Source: Ligustrum vulgare (taxonomy: Eukaryota > Streptophyta > Magnoliopsida > Lamiales > Oleaceae). From it: 64,000 nucleotides of DNA. The notes under the pieces were generated by a model. That model made no database searches and was not told the DNA's origin. It saw nothing but the letters and a program-made list of their open reading frames with translations. How positions within the stretch are numbered: position 1 is the stretch's first letter; every line of letters starts with the position of its first letter. Below are positions 1 through 12,750 of the stretch, one piece after another. Where the stretch lies: positions 28,395,446-28,459,445 of the forward strand of contig OY743172.1 of the NCBI GenBank assembly GCA_963555705.1, given 5' to 3'. Position numbers and translations under genes: made by a program.

Positions 1-1204
1 TCGTATATCAGTAAGGTATAATTCTTCATTTTCATGAAAACAAAAACAACTTCAATAACTCCATCATACATGCACCAATTCAGCTTTAAGAAGTATGATT
101 ATAATTTAAATAAAGAGTTGCTAGCTTTATTTGAAATATCCTAGGGGCATCTTATCCATATGTTTTTAGGGTTTCAAGCAGAGTGAAGGTCTATGCAATT
201 CTGCTGAAAACTATCTCATTTTCTAGGCAAATACTGATGAAACATGTTCTATAATTTTTCCTTAATTTGAAAATTCTATTTTGGGGAAAGTGACAGTTAA
301 TTTTAGCTAATATCCAACCAGACCTAAATACATATGATAGGATGGCCTTATTTTGTAGAACTATTGTCTACAGATATAGACAATATTTGAAAGAGTTGAT
401 ATCGGATGGATAGTATTTGAAGTATGCCTGTGGCGTCATGATCAGGGAAATATAATTGTATTTGTATTTGTATTTGTATTTGCTGCTAGTATGGATTGAA
501 CATTGGGAGGATATTTGGTTATCCAGAATGCATTGGTGCACCTTTATCTGAAAGCCAATTTTTGATATATTAGTTTCTATGCTCAAACTTCTGAATATTT
601 TCACTTTCTACATCATCTTTTTTCGTTTGAGTTTTTCCACGACAGAGAGTTTTGTAATTGTTTTATATGTTCTTTTCTCTTTCAAGATGCGATTGATAGT
701 GATGGTGAAATTTAGGTGGAAAGAAAATATATTCCTGAGATTTGGAAGTTTAATGTGTTTGATTGATTTAATTTTCTATGTGGAAAAAGTAGGGAACATT
801 TCAACTTTTGTTATTTGATTGACATTATTTTTCATGGAAAATAAAAACAAAATTTAGCTATTTTAATTAAATAATAATAATTTTTTTTAATATTTGTACT
901 TGATAATAATAATGTAATTTTTTGAGAAAAAATAAATTAATTAACAACAAAAATAATCAAACGTAACAAAAACGTGTAAAGAAGTTGCCAAGAAAATAAA
1001 ATCACCTCCCCCAGCTGGAATTCATTTTCATCAAAAAGCTGGAAAATCAATCACGTGATGAAAAAAAGGAAGAAATGGACAAACAAACAGCCAAAGGTAG
1101 AAAACTGGAAGGAAAATAAGATTTTCCAAGGAAATTTTGGGATTTCAATTGTACCCTTAGTTTTATTGGATGCCTGCTTTAACATTTTGGGATTTTTGTT
1201 ACAG
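1..1204. other. Non-coding sequence upstream of the ASB exon
   Basis: AT-rich sequence in which I see no convincing exon, LTR or MITE. Short open frames occur but have no recognisable family features. Because 1205 is a 3' splice acceptor, at least the right part is intron of the ASB gene; the exon carrying the amidotransferase cysteine was not found here and should lie to the left of the window. Confidence 0.5.
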
Positions 1205-1304
1205 GCAAAATTGTGCGTTCTCCTTATGGTGTTATGCATGGAAAAATCTCTATCATGTATTATAATGAGAGCGGGGAAGAAGGCATTCTTACTGGCTTAA
1301 CGAA
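1205..1304 (+). CDS. ASB: Anthranilate synthase beta subunit, internal exon (partial gene)
   Basis: This 100-base exon encodes about 33 residues beginning KIVRSPYGVMHGK and continuing to GEEGILTGLT, a segment characteristic of the glutamine amidotransferase (TrpG-like) subunit of plant anthranilate synthase. The enzyme releases ammonia from glutamine for the alpha subunit to make anthranilate, the first step of tryptophan synthesis, in plastids. The exon is framed by an acceptor (tttttgttacag at 1193-1204) and a donor (gtatgt from 1305). The incoming intron is phase 1 (G|GC, glycine) and the outgoing one interrupts a codon after two bases, fitting the Asn/Lys expected there. Upstream exons are outside the window; the next one expected was not found, and Copia-A starts 162 bases downstream. 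Family assignment is by residue pattern. Whether the gene still works is doubtful (see the terminal exon at 38667). Confidence 0.8.
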
Positions 1305-1466
1305 GTATGTAACTTTTTCTGTTGCTAGTTGTAATGCACACTTGCAAATTATTTCAAGTTGTTGATCACTTGTACAACTTTTTGTTGACATGAATACTTA
1401 AATAGTGCATCCATGCCAAGGTGTATGTTTAAAAATGTAAATTCATGTGTTTGTTTTATATATATT

Positions 1467-2881
1467 TGTTGGAATTATATATGTCCATAGAGTATAATTC
1501 ATGACATTCAAAATAAAATGTTTATTGATTGTATTAATATAAAATTGCATTTGTCTGAGTCGATTTAATATTACAGATTGAGTGTTTAAGTTGTTAAATA
1601 CAGAAAGATTCAATTTGTAATTCGATCTAAAATTAACGTTCACGATTAGTAAATAAATATGGACAATTTATTTTGATAAGATCGTCTCGGTTTTATTAAA
1701 GCCTATCTTTGACTTTGGTAATAAAATTGAGAGTACGTTTGGAAAGTATTGGACGGAACCACGTGAAATTAATTTGTGACATTGACCATACAAGTTTAAT
1801 TTCACTTGACTATTGTACATGTGATCTTAATCCTAATCGGATAATGGATTTCGATTACTAACTTAAAGTTCTTTGAGGTATCAATGGGTGAGATCAATTG
1901 CTGATCAATATCTCGGTACTTTGGGAATTAAAGTGAACTAACGAGGAACATATATTCGTATTATGAAATCCGTCACCTTTTAGGTATGATCATAATCTCA
2001 CTGGTTCTTCTAGTGGACAGTTGAATCTGAGCTCAGTAATTCGACAGTGACTGTTGAATTCTATGATGTAATGTGATCACATCGAACTGTTAAATAAAAG
2101 ATAAGAGTTGAGAATTTATGAATATTTAGAGAAGGGCATTTTGGTCATTTTAACTTGCTCCGAATATTCAAGTTGATCGACGGGGGTAACATGTAAGAAC
2201 AATAAGTCAGAGGATATAATTATTGATTAATTGTTTCAGTAATTTCAATTTTACTAAGAGTGCAATCTCGTTCTTTTAGTGGAATAGAATGTGATTAATA
2301 AATTAATTTTGACTGATCAAGAGTTGATCGGGTCATAATTAATTTATTGGAGCTTAATTTAATTGGGTCCGATCAGGTTCCCTCGGTGACTTCACTATAA
2401 TAATGGGTTTATACAGGCTTACTACCTGTATTGGGCTGTGCAGAAATGGGCCTGGGTTATGGTACTAGGCCTGGTAGGGTTTTGGAGTGTAAAGAGGTTA
2501 CAAATAGTCTCTCAAGACTATTTTTCTTAACCTAATTGGAAAAGTGGCGAGATACACACTAAAATGTGTAGTGTGTGTTTCCTCTTTAAAAAGAAACTCT
2601 AATCCTAGTTTAACCTAGGTCTTGAGAAAGGTGACCACACACCTGCACAACTGTTATTGGAGAACACCGAGGAAAACTTGAGGGTTTGAAGCTTTGGTGA
2701 AATCAAGAAGTAGCGAAAAGAGATTATTGTAAAGCACGCTACAAGGGTAATCTTCTCAAAACAATTTTTGTGTGCAAAATTATTTATTCCAAGTTGAATA
2801 CATAGAACAAAAAATCCTATAACGGGATGATCTATCACAAGAAATCAATTTTTGTTAGTAGAGCAACCCGAGTTCCCAACA
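1467..2881 (+). repeat. Left (5') LTR of Copia-A
   Basis: Starts TGTTGGAATTATATATG and ends GAGTTCCCAACA, with TGTTGG/CCAACA short terminal inversion. It matches 8708-10121 almost throughout with scattered substitutions and a few short indels. This LTR should hold the element's promoter. Confidence 0.93.
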
Positions 2882-2883
2882 AT

Positions 2884-2895
2884 TGGTATCAGAGC
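2884..2895 (+). other. Primer-binding site of Copia-A
   Basis: TGGTATCAGAGC, complementary to the 3' end of plant initiator tRNA-Met, two bases after the left LTR. It marks the start of minus-strand DNA synthesis in Copia elements. Confidence 0.9.
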
Positions 2896-3379
2896 GTCAG
2901 GTTTTTGATACTGTTTTGTGTATTTGAGATTAAATAATTTTGTTATGCATGTGTTAGTAAAGAGCGGTGTTAGGATTATGTGAGTTTTTGTTATTTGATT
3001 ATTGATATTCTTGATTGAACAAATTTACGGCCTTAGAATTTTTTCGATAAATTCTTGTATTTGTTTTATTGAGTCATTAACAAAGGGGGTGGATTACGAC
3101 TCCACGTTTTCCCCTTTGATTTTGATTTTTGCAATAGAATTAGGGTTTGTGTAATTTCTGTTGTAATTATACAATCAGAGGATCATATAATGCAGTTTCC
3201 AGATTGAAGGACTTCTGTTGCAAAATTCGGAGGACTTGATCTGCAGTTTTAAAAGAAAGGACCCGAGATGTAATTTTTGTATGTTGCACCAAATTTCACC
3301 ATCTTCATTCTTTGAGGACCTACTTTGTAAATTTGGGAAAATTATTGAAGGACATTCGCAGCGACCAGCAACATTTGTG

Positions 3380-3860
3380 AGTGCTTCCATTGCGGTCGGT
3401 GGTCGATGGCTACACCTTAGGGCTTCATCTTCTGGCCTTAACTGTGGCGGCAGCGGTACCACAGGCTAAGCGAGAAGGCGCGACACCAGGTGGTGTCGCT
3501 GCTGCCATGTGCGCGCGTGTGATGGTGCTTTAAGTACTGCCGATATGGTTTTTGGCAGTAGCGATGGTACCACTGGGTGATCATTCCTCTGAATCTTCCT
3601 CCGACGATTGTGGCGAGCCCGGCTGCGGGTGATGAGCAGCGGCACCATGGTGCTGCCACTGCCGCGATTGGTGGTCCATACCACCTTGATGGCAGCAGTG
3701 GCGTGGGCACACAGGCACTGCTCTGGTGTTGAGATGGTGGTTTCTTCCAAAAAATTTCCTGGCAAAGGCAAGAGGAGAACGCGACGGCTGCACTTTTTCA
3801 AATCTCCTTTGCTGCGTTTTTTGGTTGAATCAGAGAGAAGAAGATGGACCATCATTTGGG
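3380..3860 (+). other. GC-rich stretch in the Copia-A leader
   Basis: Between the primer site and the decayed gag there is an island markedly richer in G and C than its surroundings, rich in GGCAGC, GCCGC and GGTACCAC-like words and open in several frames. No protein family is recognisable in it. The next few hundred bases carry repeated GGGCC-type words. Copia-B has a similar island at the same relative position (20130-20480). It may be captured host sequence or a family trait of the leader. Confidence 0.5.
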
Positions 3861-6379
3861 TCGTGACTTCTTCTGGGCCGATTTTTGGAATTAAAGAAAT
3901 GGGCCAAATATCAAATGATTTGCTAATTGGGTATGTTGAATTAAATAGAAGTTGGGCCTGATATTGATGAAATTAAACATGGCCCTGAAATTGTAAAATT
4001 GGTCTACTTTAATTAATTACAATGTGGGCTAAATCGTTTAGCTGAGCCAATGCAATGTGGACTAAATTTTACAATGGGCTGGAATATTTAATTGGATCAT
4101 TACATTTTGACATTTGGGTTGAAGACTGAAGCTTTGCAGATTTGGACTAGACACTTGCAAATGGAAATTGAAGAATTGGGCCGGCTTGTGGCTTAATTGA
4201 ATTCTTAATTAATTTGTAATTTTGTGTCTAGGTTTGGGCCATAAATTGTTTTCTTGTTTATTTTATTATCGCCTTTATTTTATGCTTTAATTAAATTGTG
4301 AATGAATGTCATAAATAACATGTCATGTAGATCGCATAAACACCGCTCTAGGTACTATACTGTCATGCATTGTTTTATATTTTATTTTCTTTTCTAAATG
4401 TTAGATTAGAAAATAAATACATTTATTAATAATTAAATTGATTTTAAGAGTTAAAATTGATTGAGTAATTATTAATTAAAACCCAAGAGTTCAAAATATT
4501 AAGTGAGCGAGGGTGCAATTTTTGAACCCACGGCCTCCCCTATTAGTCCATTAGTAAAAATTTGTGTATGCCTCGTGCTAATCTAATTAGTCTCCCTATA
4601 GGAGGGCTGCACTGTTTTGGTTACTGGATTGAGCCCAATTAGGTGATGATTTTTTTAAGTGTTAATTAATTATGATTACCCTATAGGTGACATAATTAAT
4701 TTGGTACTTGAAATATTATTAATATAGGGGTTAGACACTTAAATTAATGACATCGTGGGGACTTCCTATAGAATATCCAAACGATGTCAATGATGACCAA
4801 ATTTTAACGACTATAAATTAAATATTGCATGAGATGCTAGATATATTTAATTTAGTGGGAGGGTCCCAGCCTAGTCATAAATCACATTTATTTCTCCTAT
4901 AGAGAAATGTGTTTAAGATTTTGGGGTTTTAGGTTGTCGTCATATTATAGTAGTTTTGAGTCTACTTGTACATAATTTTTCTTCATGCATCATATATGAA
5001 AGTATTCATCATTTATGCAACTCGTGTTTAATACATTTATTTTATTTGAATGTCGTATTTCTACAACTAGTTATATGTTTAGACATCACCAACTAATTTG
5101 CGAAAACTGTAACATGTCTCGTTATAATTCTTTCCACTTATGACATTTGTTTGTGCTAGAAGATCCTTGTTCAAAAATAATTATAAATCTTCCAATGAAA
5201 ATGGTTTTATTTTGATGAGATGGTTTATTGCATAGTTTTGATTCTCACGTCAAGTACTTCGCAATAAAGACATCAAAATAGGGTACGATATTTATTTTCT
5301 CGATGGAAGATTATTTATGATAATTTGAACATTTTAATTATGGAGTTATACAAAATATGCTATCAAGCTATAATACATCTCTACTTATGAACCAATCACG
5401 ATTTTTACAAGAGACCATTTGGTAAAACATGATTGGTCACTTTAACGTAGTGGAGGTTCCACTTGCAAACATTGATTCATGTGACATAATGCTTGAGAAA
5501 TCTTTTAAGATGATCTTTTGCGGTTCAGTGTGGACTATATTCATCAGGATGAACATGTACCTGAAAGGTTCAATGTAAGCTATTCATAGAGAAGAGATTA
5601 TTTTAAAGCAACGGATAGTATGGTAGGCCTCTAACCTTTTTGCTTTTGAGCAAAGATAGGATTAATGAGGAGGTAGCCTTCCCTGGAAACTCTATAATGG
5701 AGTAAGACTCTATTCATTGTGTTATGGTTAGTAATTGAGTCTATCTTGATTATAGATTATAGAATAACTGATCACTATTGCAAGTTGTTGCAATATGGTC
5801 CTAGGTGACCAAATGATACAATGAGATAGAGTATACTATAAGGATAAGCACGGATACGGTAATATGGAAAGAACCGTTGGGCTTTTATGTTTGCGAAACA
5901 ATTTGATTGTTATTTTGTCTCTTTATTATTTGAGCGAATTATTTGGCACTTAATCTCCAGTTATTAGTTGGAATTAAGTTAAATAATGCTCTTATTATTG
6001 CGAGACAAATGGTTAACAATCTCAAAGCCTTGGAAATGGTTCTAAGTGTAATATTACTACAAATGATAAGGGATAGATGATTCCTTGTATTAATGAACTC
6101 TTTGATAAGATCTTAAGATAATCATATTTATCTAAATAAGATTGAAAAACTAGTAAAGATAGCCTCTAAGTATTTTGGAGGTGGAATCTATGTGGGCTTT
6201 TGAATTTTATTTAGAGGGTAAAATGATTTAGATCTTAGGCTTGGTTACACTTATCCAAAACTCGATTCTAATACTAGTAAGGGATGGAGCTCAAAAGGAT
6301 CTGAGGTGGAATCTATATTGTTTTCTGAATTTTGTTTAGAGGATTAGATAACCAAGAGTTCTTATACATTAAATGGACT

Positions 6380-8470
6380 TAAGAGTTTTGGGATTAATAC
6401 ACTTCGATATTTGTGGATTCTTTGGTACTCAAGATATGAGAGAGTTCGAGTAATTCATCACTTTTATTGATGATCACTCCAGATCTCGATTCTATACTTA
6501 ATATCTCATTGATCTGAAATGTTGAAGAATTTCTAGAATTTTGGACAGAAGTTGAGAAGTAATTAAGAGAATCGAGATACTTCGATTTCATCGAGGTTTG
6601 TGTATCTCTCATATGAGTTTAGGAACCATTTATCGGAAAAGGAGAACAAGGTAATACCAAATCAATGATGACTCATCCTCGTTACTAGTTTCATTTGGGA
6701 ATGTATACCGGAGATAGTCAGGTTCCTTCATAGCCTAGTACCATTGATTCGTTTACTGAAATACCCCTAGAGTTGTGGCATGGGTGCAAGCCCAGTCTAC
6801 ACCACATTCAGATTTGGGGACTTTTGGCACATAAGCTGAAAGCAAGGATTGACGAGATGGAGGCAACAATGAAGGTTTGATTATAAGGTATGCAATGAAA
6901 CTAGAAATTATTTCTTCTATAGTCCTCTAGTCAAGAAAGTATTTGTTGAGTACAAATGTAGCTTTCTTAGAGTATAAGGCATATAGAAGAATACAAATCA
7001 ACAAGTAAAATTCTATTGGATGAGATGTTAGAACATGGTTCAAACAACTTGATTCCAGATTTCCTCATAGAATTAATCTTGACGATTTAGAACTTCCTAC
7101 GGAATCGATGGTTGCTGATCCTAGTGGGAGAATGGGCAAGTGGTTCAACCACTATTCTTGCCTGATGATCCCAATGGACATGGGAAAACCAAAGGTTGTA
7201 GTCGAAGTTGTTCTCACTGTTCTGTCTCTTCTTTATGTTCATAAAGAGGCAGTGAAGAGGTTGATCCAAATTAGGGATATACCAAGTAGTGGGAGGAGAG
7301 GAAGGGACTCTGTTTGAACATAATGGAAATACACTTCCAGCGACTAATTGGAGTGGGGGGGGTTGTAAGACCACCTTCTTGATGCTTATTCTACAGAGAG
7401 TCTTTTTAGACAGTCTCTACTGAAATAAGAGAAGGACTCCTCATTTACGAAAGTAGTAGAAGTTATGGAATTGAAATCATGGAAGGTGAACGGGAACTCG
7501 GAATTGGATTCCTTGTATTATACTAGGGTTTGGATATTTGTAGACACAACTAATGGGGTCAAACCTATAGGGTGTGATGATTTTTAAGATGATAGGAGAA
7601 TGGTAGATGAGAAGGTTGATGCCTTTAACGCAAGGCTTATGGCTGTGGGTTTGTGAAACCCTTTTCGCAAATTTCCATGCGAAAGCTTACATGGATCTTT
7701 TATCCATTGTCGTTCATTGTGAAAATGAGGTACGGCAGATGGATGTTAAGAAGTTGTTTCTTGAATGCATCTTGAGGAAATCATTTACAAAGTTTAACCT
7801 GATGAGTTCATACTAAAGACCATGAAAGTAAAGTTCATGACTTACAAGTTTCCAACTTTGGATTTGGGTATTTGTTCAAGATATGGAACATAGAAATTTG
7901 ATCGAACGATTGTGATACATGTTCTTGATCAAAATTTTGATATATCTTAAGTATACTCGTGTATACAGAAAGATGAGACAGTTTTCACGACTATTTATTT
8001 GAATGACACTCTACTTATGTGTGAGAGTATTTTCATTAAATAGTAATTGGCACCAGCAATTAGACTTGAAGGACTTGTACATGACTGTCTATTTTTTCTA
8101 GACATCCGTACTTTTCGGAGTGGGAGAAAAATGAAATAGAGTAGTCTCAAGTTTCATGTAATAATAAGATACTATCTACATTTGCAATATTGAAGTCTTG
8201 AAAGGAATAATATTCTTTGTGGACTCTATCTATCTTATAAGTATTCTCCTAAGACTCATGGTAAGATAGAGATGGTTCCTTATGCTCCGGCTATAGGAAG
8301 CCTTACTTTGCACTAGATAGGTCATATCTTATGCTGGGGATATTGTTGGTGATTATTAGTTTGATCCAGGATCAGATCATTGAATAGAGGTAAAGCATAT
8401 ACTGAAACGTTTTCGAAAAACGAGTAAGTATTTGCTTATCTATTCAGTTAGTGATCTGATGGATTAAAAC
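6380..8470 (+). pseudogene. Decayed Copia-A pol (integrase and reverse transcriptase)
   Basis: No long frame is open, but Copia pol segments can be read with stops and shifts. At 6463-6500 the frame gives FIDDHSRSRFYT, matching the integrase core around its Asp residues, and stops follow. At about 7720-7770 the reading VRQMDVKKLFLECIL fits the RT motif usually ending DVKTAFLNG, with the alanine-phenylalanine part altered. At about 8390-8460 VKHILKRFRKTSKYLLIY fits the connection between RT and RNase H. No catalytic YVDD was confirmed. Order and spacing agree with Copia, not Gypsy. The region between 3960 and 6380 should hold gag and protease, but I saw no knuckle or DTG motif I would defend. 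Confidence 0.7.
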
Positions 8471-8696
8471 TAATTAAGATCTGATTTGATTAGGACTCTC
8501 GAGAGTCGACAAAATTGGAATATAACTGGGAGATAATGTGGTTAATTGGTTGGGTATAACACAATCTTGGATTGTTTGTTATACAACCGTGACTTACATC
8601 GAAAGGAGTTACTATCTTGGTTGAGGACATAATCATTAGTGTAATGATGGTGTTGACAAGATGGATTATTCGATGTTTCATGTATACTCTAAGGGC

Positions 8697-8706
8697 AAGT
8701 GGGAGA
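8697..8706 (+). other. Polypurine tract of Copia-A
   Basis: AAGTGGGAGA lies one base from the right LTR; it is the usual plus-strand primer of plant Copia elements. Confidence 0.85.
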
Positions 8707-8707
8707 T

Positions 8708-10121
8708 TGTTGGAATTATATATGCCCATAGAGTATAATTCACGACATTCAAAATAAAATGTTTATTGATTGCATTAATATAAAGTTGCGTTTGTCCAGG
8801 AATCGATTTAATATTACAGATTGAGTGTTTAAGTTGTTAAACACAGAAAGATTAAGCTTGTAATTCGATTTAAAATTAACGTTCACGATCAGTAAATAAA
8901 TATGGACAATTTATTTTGATAAAATCGTCTCGGTTTTATTAAAGCCTATCTTTGACTTTGGTAATAAAATTGAGAGTACGTTTGGAAAGTATTGGACGGA
9001 ACCACGTGAAATTAATTTGTGACATTGACCATACAAGTTTAATTTCACTTGACTATTGTACATGGGACCTTAATCCTAATCGGATAATGGACTTCGATTA
9101 CTAACTTGAAGTTCTTTGAGGTATCAATGGGTGAGATCAATTGCTGATCAATATCTCAGTACTATGGGAATTAAAGTGAACTAACGAGGAACATATATTC
9201 GTATTATGGAATCCGTCACCTTTTAGGTATGATCATAATCTCACTGGTTCTTCTAGTGGACAGTTGAATCCGAGCTCAGTAATTCGACAATGACTATTGA
9301 ATTCTATGATGTGATGTGATCACATCGAACTGTTAGATAGAAGATGAGAGTTGAGAATTTATGAATATTCAGAGAAGGGCATTTTGGTCATTTTAACTTG
9401 CTCCGAATATTCAAGTTGATCGACGGGGGTAACATGTAAGAACAATAAGTCAGAGGATATAATTATTGATTAATTGTTTCAGTAATTTCAATTTTACTAA
9501 GAGTGCAATCTCGTTCTTTTAGTGGAATAGAATGTGATTAATAAATTAATTTTGACTGATCAAGAGTTGATCGGGTCATAATTAATTTATTGGAGCTTAA
9601 TTTAATTGGGTCCGATCAGGTTCCCTCGGTGGCTTCACTATAATGGGTTTATACAGGCTTACTACCTGTATTGGGCTGTGCAGAAATGAGACTGGGTTAT
9701 GGTACTAGGCCTGGTAGGGTTTTGGAGTGTAAAGAAGTTACAAATAGTCTCTCAAGACTATTTTTCTTAACCTAATTGGAAAAGTGGCGAGACACACACT
9801 AAAGTGTGTAGTGTGTGTTTCCTCTTTAAAAAGAAACCCTAATCCTAGTTTAACCTAGGTCTTGAGAAAGGTGACCACACACCTGCACAACTGTTATTGG
9901 AGAACACCGAGGAAAACTTGAGGGTTTGAAGCTTTGGTGAAATCAAGAAGCAGCGAAAAGAGATTATTGTAAAGCACGCTACAAGGGTAATCTTCTCAAA
10001 ACAATTTTTGTGTGCAAAATTATTTATTCCAAGTTGAATACATAGAACAGAAAATCCTATAACGGGATGATCTATCACAAGAAATCATTTTTTGTTAGTA
10101 GAGCAACCCGAGTTCCCAACA
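8708..10121 (+). repeat. Right (3') LTR of Copia-A
   Basis: Direct repeat of 1467-2881, one base shorter, same TGTTGG/CCAACA ends, followed immediately by the ATATT target duplication. Confidence 0.93.
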
Positions 10122-10389
10122 ATATTTTCATGTTGACCATCCACTGATGCAATCTACTTCATCCTTTCTTTCAGCTTTCACGTCACCACATGTGAATTTT
10201 GATTTGCAAAGATATATAAATTCATGTTTTAATTTGTGAAAGCTGTAAATGATGCCCGATTTATCATATTATTATTTTATGTAAACAGATCTATGAATAT
10301 AACTCTTCTACTTAATCCTCCTTGCCTTGACGTCTTTCTCATCTTGGATTCCCTTACATATGATCTGATGAGTACCACAGTGGCCCAGC

Positions 10390-11100
10390 AAAGACCTGTT
10401 GCATGTGTCGGTGGGACCAATCACAAGGTTAAGAGCAAAGAAGATCAAACAAGCCATGCAAGGAGCAAAGAAGATCAAACAAGCTATGCAAGGATTTATG
10501 CAAGCTTGGATGGATGAATACTCAAGTTCAAGACCAAAGACTCCACTTTCAACACATGACATGATAGTGTAAAAGGAGGCGCTATCGTGCCATGCATGGA
10601 AAAAAGGACCGAGAGTTTTTGGACATTCCATACGATCGTGGCCATTATCCCCACGCAATTGTGCAGTGCAATTTTTTAGACTTTTGTTTTTCCGTTTTGG
10701 GTCAATTAGTTACGGTTTTAGCCTAATTTCGTGAGAAAACACTTTTTTAGTCAATTTTCATTCATTGTATGGATTAACTTGGATATTATTAATATTGAAA
10801 GGTGAGATTTTCCCTTGTGGTATATCTCCGCATCTTAACGAGTCCAATGTTTAATATACCTTGGGTTCTTGAGTCGTGAGGTTCAGGTTGCATTGTTATT
10901 GTCTACCAATTGGATTTAGAACTTTCCGGCAATTCAAATCAATTTCTGAGTGTTCTTCGTGATTTTCACAACGAATCACATCATGATCTCTTTCCATTTA
11001 TATATTGAGCACCTTCTTACGGTTCTTTATCCTAATTTCAATGTCATAGGTATTAATATTATCTTAAATCTTTGCTAGCGGTTGTTGCTCGCCTTTATAG
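10390..11100 (+). mobile_element. Gypsy-like remnant (end of polyprotein plus LTR-like tail)
   Basis: At 10416-10585 one frame reads PITRLRAKKIKQAMQG, then a near-copy of AKKIKQAMQG, then a short tail and a stop. This resembles the TRxRAKK... tail common at the end of plant Gypsy polyproteins. The following sequence (frequent short T-runs, a long non-coding tail with GTTCTTGAGTCGTGAGG) looks like the LTR that would come next. No boundary or target duplication was identified, so this is a fragment. The assignment rests on one short motif and is tentative. Confidence 0.4.
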
Positions 11101-11810
11101 TTTTGGTTATCATTTCCCTTCCTTCCTCTCTTATCTTTGGGAATGTTTAGTTAGAATGAATGCTTGATGTATCACAAGTATGTAAGTGAAATACTATTAA
11201 TTTTATAATTTTATTTGCCACAGGATTAGTATTGTTGGAATAAGAGCAACTAATTTTGTGAGAATTATTGGAATATTATGGCATTGCTCTAGCAATTTAG
11301 TGTCTTGGAACCACTTTTCCCTTCCCTTTAAATACATTGCATTCGTCTCTTTCATATCTTAGCCTTCTGTTACAAACAATCCCTTCACCTCTATGTTAAC
11401 CCAAGAGTAAACTAACCAAGAGGGGGGTGAATTGGTTTATAAAACTTTTTCGATAAATAATCTCAAACTAAAACCAATAGGTACAAGTATTAGCACTTAG
11501 TGATACAAGTAACTAAACTATCAATGTAGTGTGCTATATATGTGTAAACTTAATTGATAAGGCAAGTATAGCACTAAGATAAAGCGTTGCACAATATAAA
11601 TTGATAGAATAGAGTAAGTGCGATGTAAGTAAATAAAAGGGATGAGAGAGTGCAAACGCGATTTATGGAGGTTCAATCAACCAACGTGATCTACGTCCCC
11701 CGTTACCGAGCTCTCCGTCACGAGCAATGCCAAATCCACTATTTTGGTAACTTACAACAAGGAGTACCAAATCCTTAGGCGACTTACAACAAGGAGCGCC
11801 TATCCTTTTA

Positions 11811-11908
11811 CAATCGAGTTTTCACACGGCTCTCGAAACCAACAATCGAGTTTTGACAAGGCTCTCGAAAACCAACAATCGAGTTTTGACAAGGCTCTCG
11901 AAAACCAA
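11811..11908 (+). repeat. 33-base tandem repeat, three copies
   Basis: Units start CAATCGAGTTTT and contain GGCTCTCGAAA; the first is 32 bases with three changes, the other two are nearly identical. The sister LTR at 33.4 kb has one copy, so this is a local expansion. Confidence 0.85.
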
Positions 11909-12574
11909 CAAGATATAATGAATTGAATTTACAATTGAAATAACTCTCTTGACAAATGATATATTCAAATTAAGTACCAAGAGAGTTAGGCTAACACTTC
12001 AATAGATAGCAATGAATTAAGCTCGAGTGTTAGAGAAAAACTTTGATGCAAATGATAATGAAAAGTTCGATGCAATCAAACAAAGTTTTTCAAATGATCT
12101 CTTGTTAAAATATTGAATCAAATTAAGTACCAAGAGATGCCACACTTGAATAATTAACAATAAGTTAAGCTCAAAGTGTTTAGGCAATGGAACTTTGATG
12201 AATCAAATGATAATGAAAAATGTAGCACAAATAATCAAAGTTCCTTAATTGAAATTTCTCTCTTTTAAAAGATTAAAACAAGTTTAGAACAAAGAGAGAC
12301 TTACACTTCAATTCCAATATTGTGTGAAGATGTTGAAGAAATTTAAACAATGTAAAACCAAGAATCTTCACAAAACTTTCTTCCAAAAACTTTGATGAAA
12401 TTGATAAAACAAAGTTTAGATCAATCAAAGTTTTATGAAAATAAAAGATGAATATAAACAAGTAAGAACAATGAATTTTCACAAGAAAGTTTGTATAAAA
12501 TGTTTTCTAAGTTGTTCTAAATTGAATGCAAATGTGATGGCTATTTATAGATGAAAAAATTCAAGTTCAGCCAG

Positions 12575-12750
12575 TTTCGGTCGACCAAATTTGGAGTTTC
12601 GGTCGACCGAATCTTCCATATAGCCGTTAATATTTTACCGTTGAACTTTCGGTTGACCGAAAAATTTCGGTTGACCAAAAGTTCGGTCGACCGAAATAGT
12701 TCGGTTGACCGAAAGTCAACTGTTGACCGTTGACTTTCTGTTGACTTTTG
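12575..12750. repeat. Cluster of TTCGGTCGACCGAA / TTGACC palindromic words
   Basis: About nine copies of CGGT(C/T)GACC-like words occur in 175 bases, several as the 14-base palindrome form with the TTCGG...CCGAA arms. Many contain TTGACC or TTGACT, the core of the W-box bound by plant WRKY factors (family knowledge). The sister LTR has AGGTCGACCGCA words at the matching place (32520-32640). Its position within an LTR is compatible with a U3 control region. Regulatory activity is an inference. Confidence 0.6.

Larger units (their letters stand above)
1467..10121 (+). mobile_element. Copia-A, LTR retrotransposon with both LTRs
   Basis: An 8655-base element bounded by 5'-TG...CA-3' LTRs of 1415 and 1414 bases and by a perfect 5-base target-site duplication, ATATT, at 1462-1466 and 10122-10126. 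A tRNA-Met-type primer site starts two bases inside the left LTR and a polypurine tract (AAGTGGGAGA, 8697-8706) abuts the right LTR, which sets the + orientation. Internal coding is badly decayed, but integrase and reverse-transcriptase segments in Copia order (integrase before RT) can be read. It lies inside the ASB intron. The LTRs differ at scattered positions, so it is not a very recent insertion. It cannot make its own proteins. Confidence 0.93.

Noticed and set aside
2884..2895. tRNA-like TGGTATCAGAGC words here and at 20657 and 55318
   Set aside because: They are primer-binding sites next to LTRs or the viral leader, not tRNA genes; no cloverleaf was seen.
3175..3961. Open frames of 70-129 codons
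   Set aside because: Mutually overlapping on both strands in the GC-rich Copia-A leader; no family recognised.
9845..10078. 77-codon minus frame repeated at 2605-2838
   Set aside because: It is the same LTR sequence at both ends of Copia-A; repetition reflects the LTR, not a gene family.
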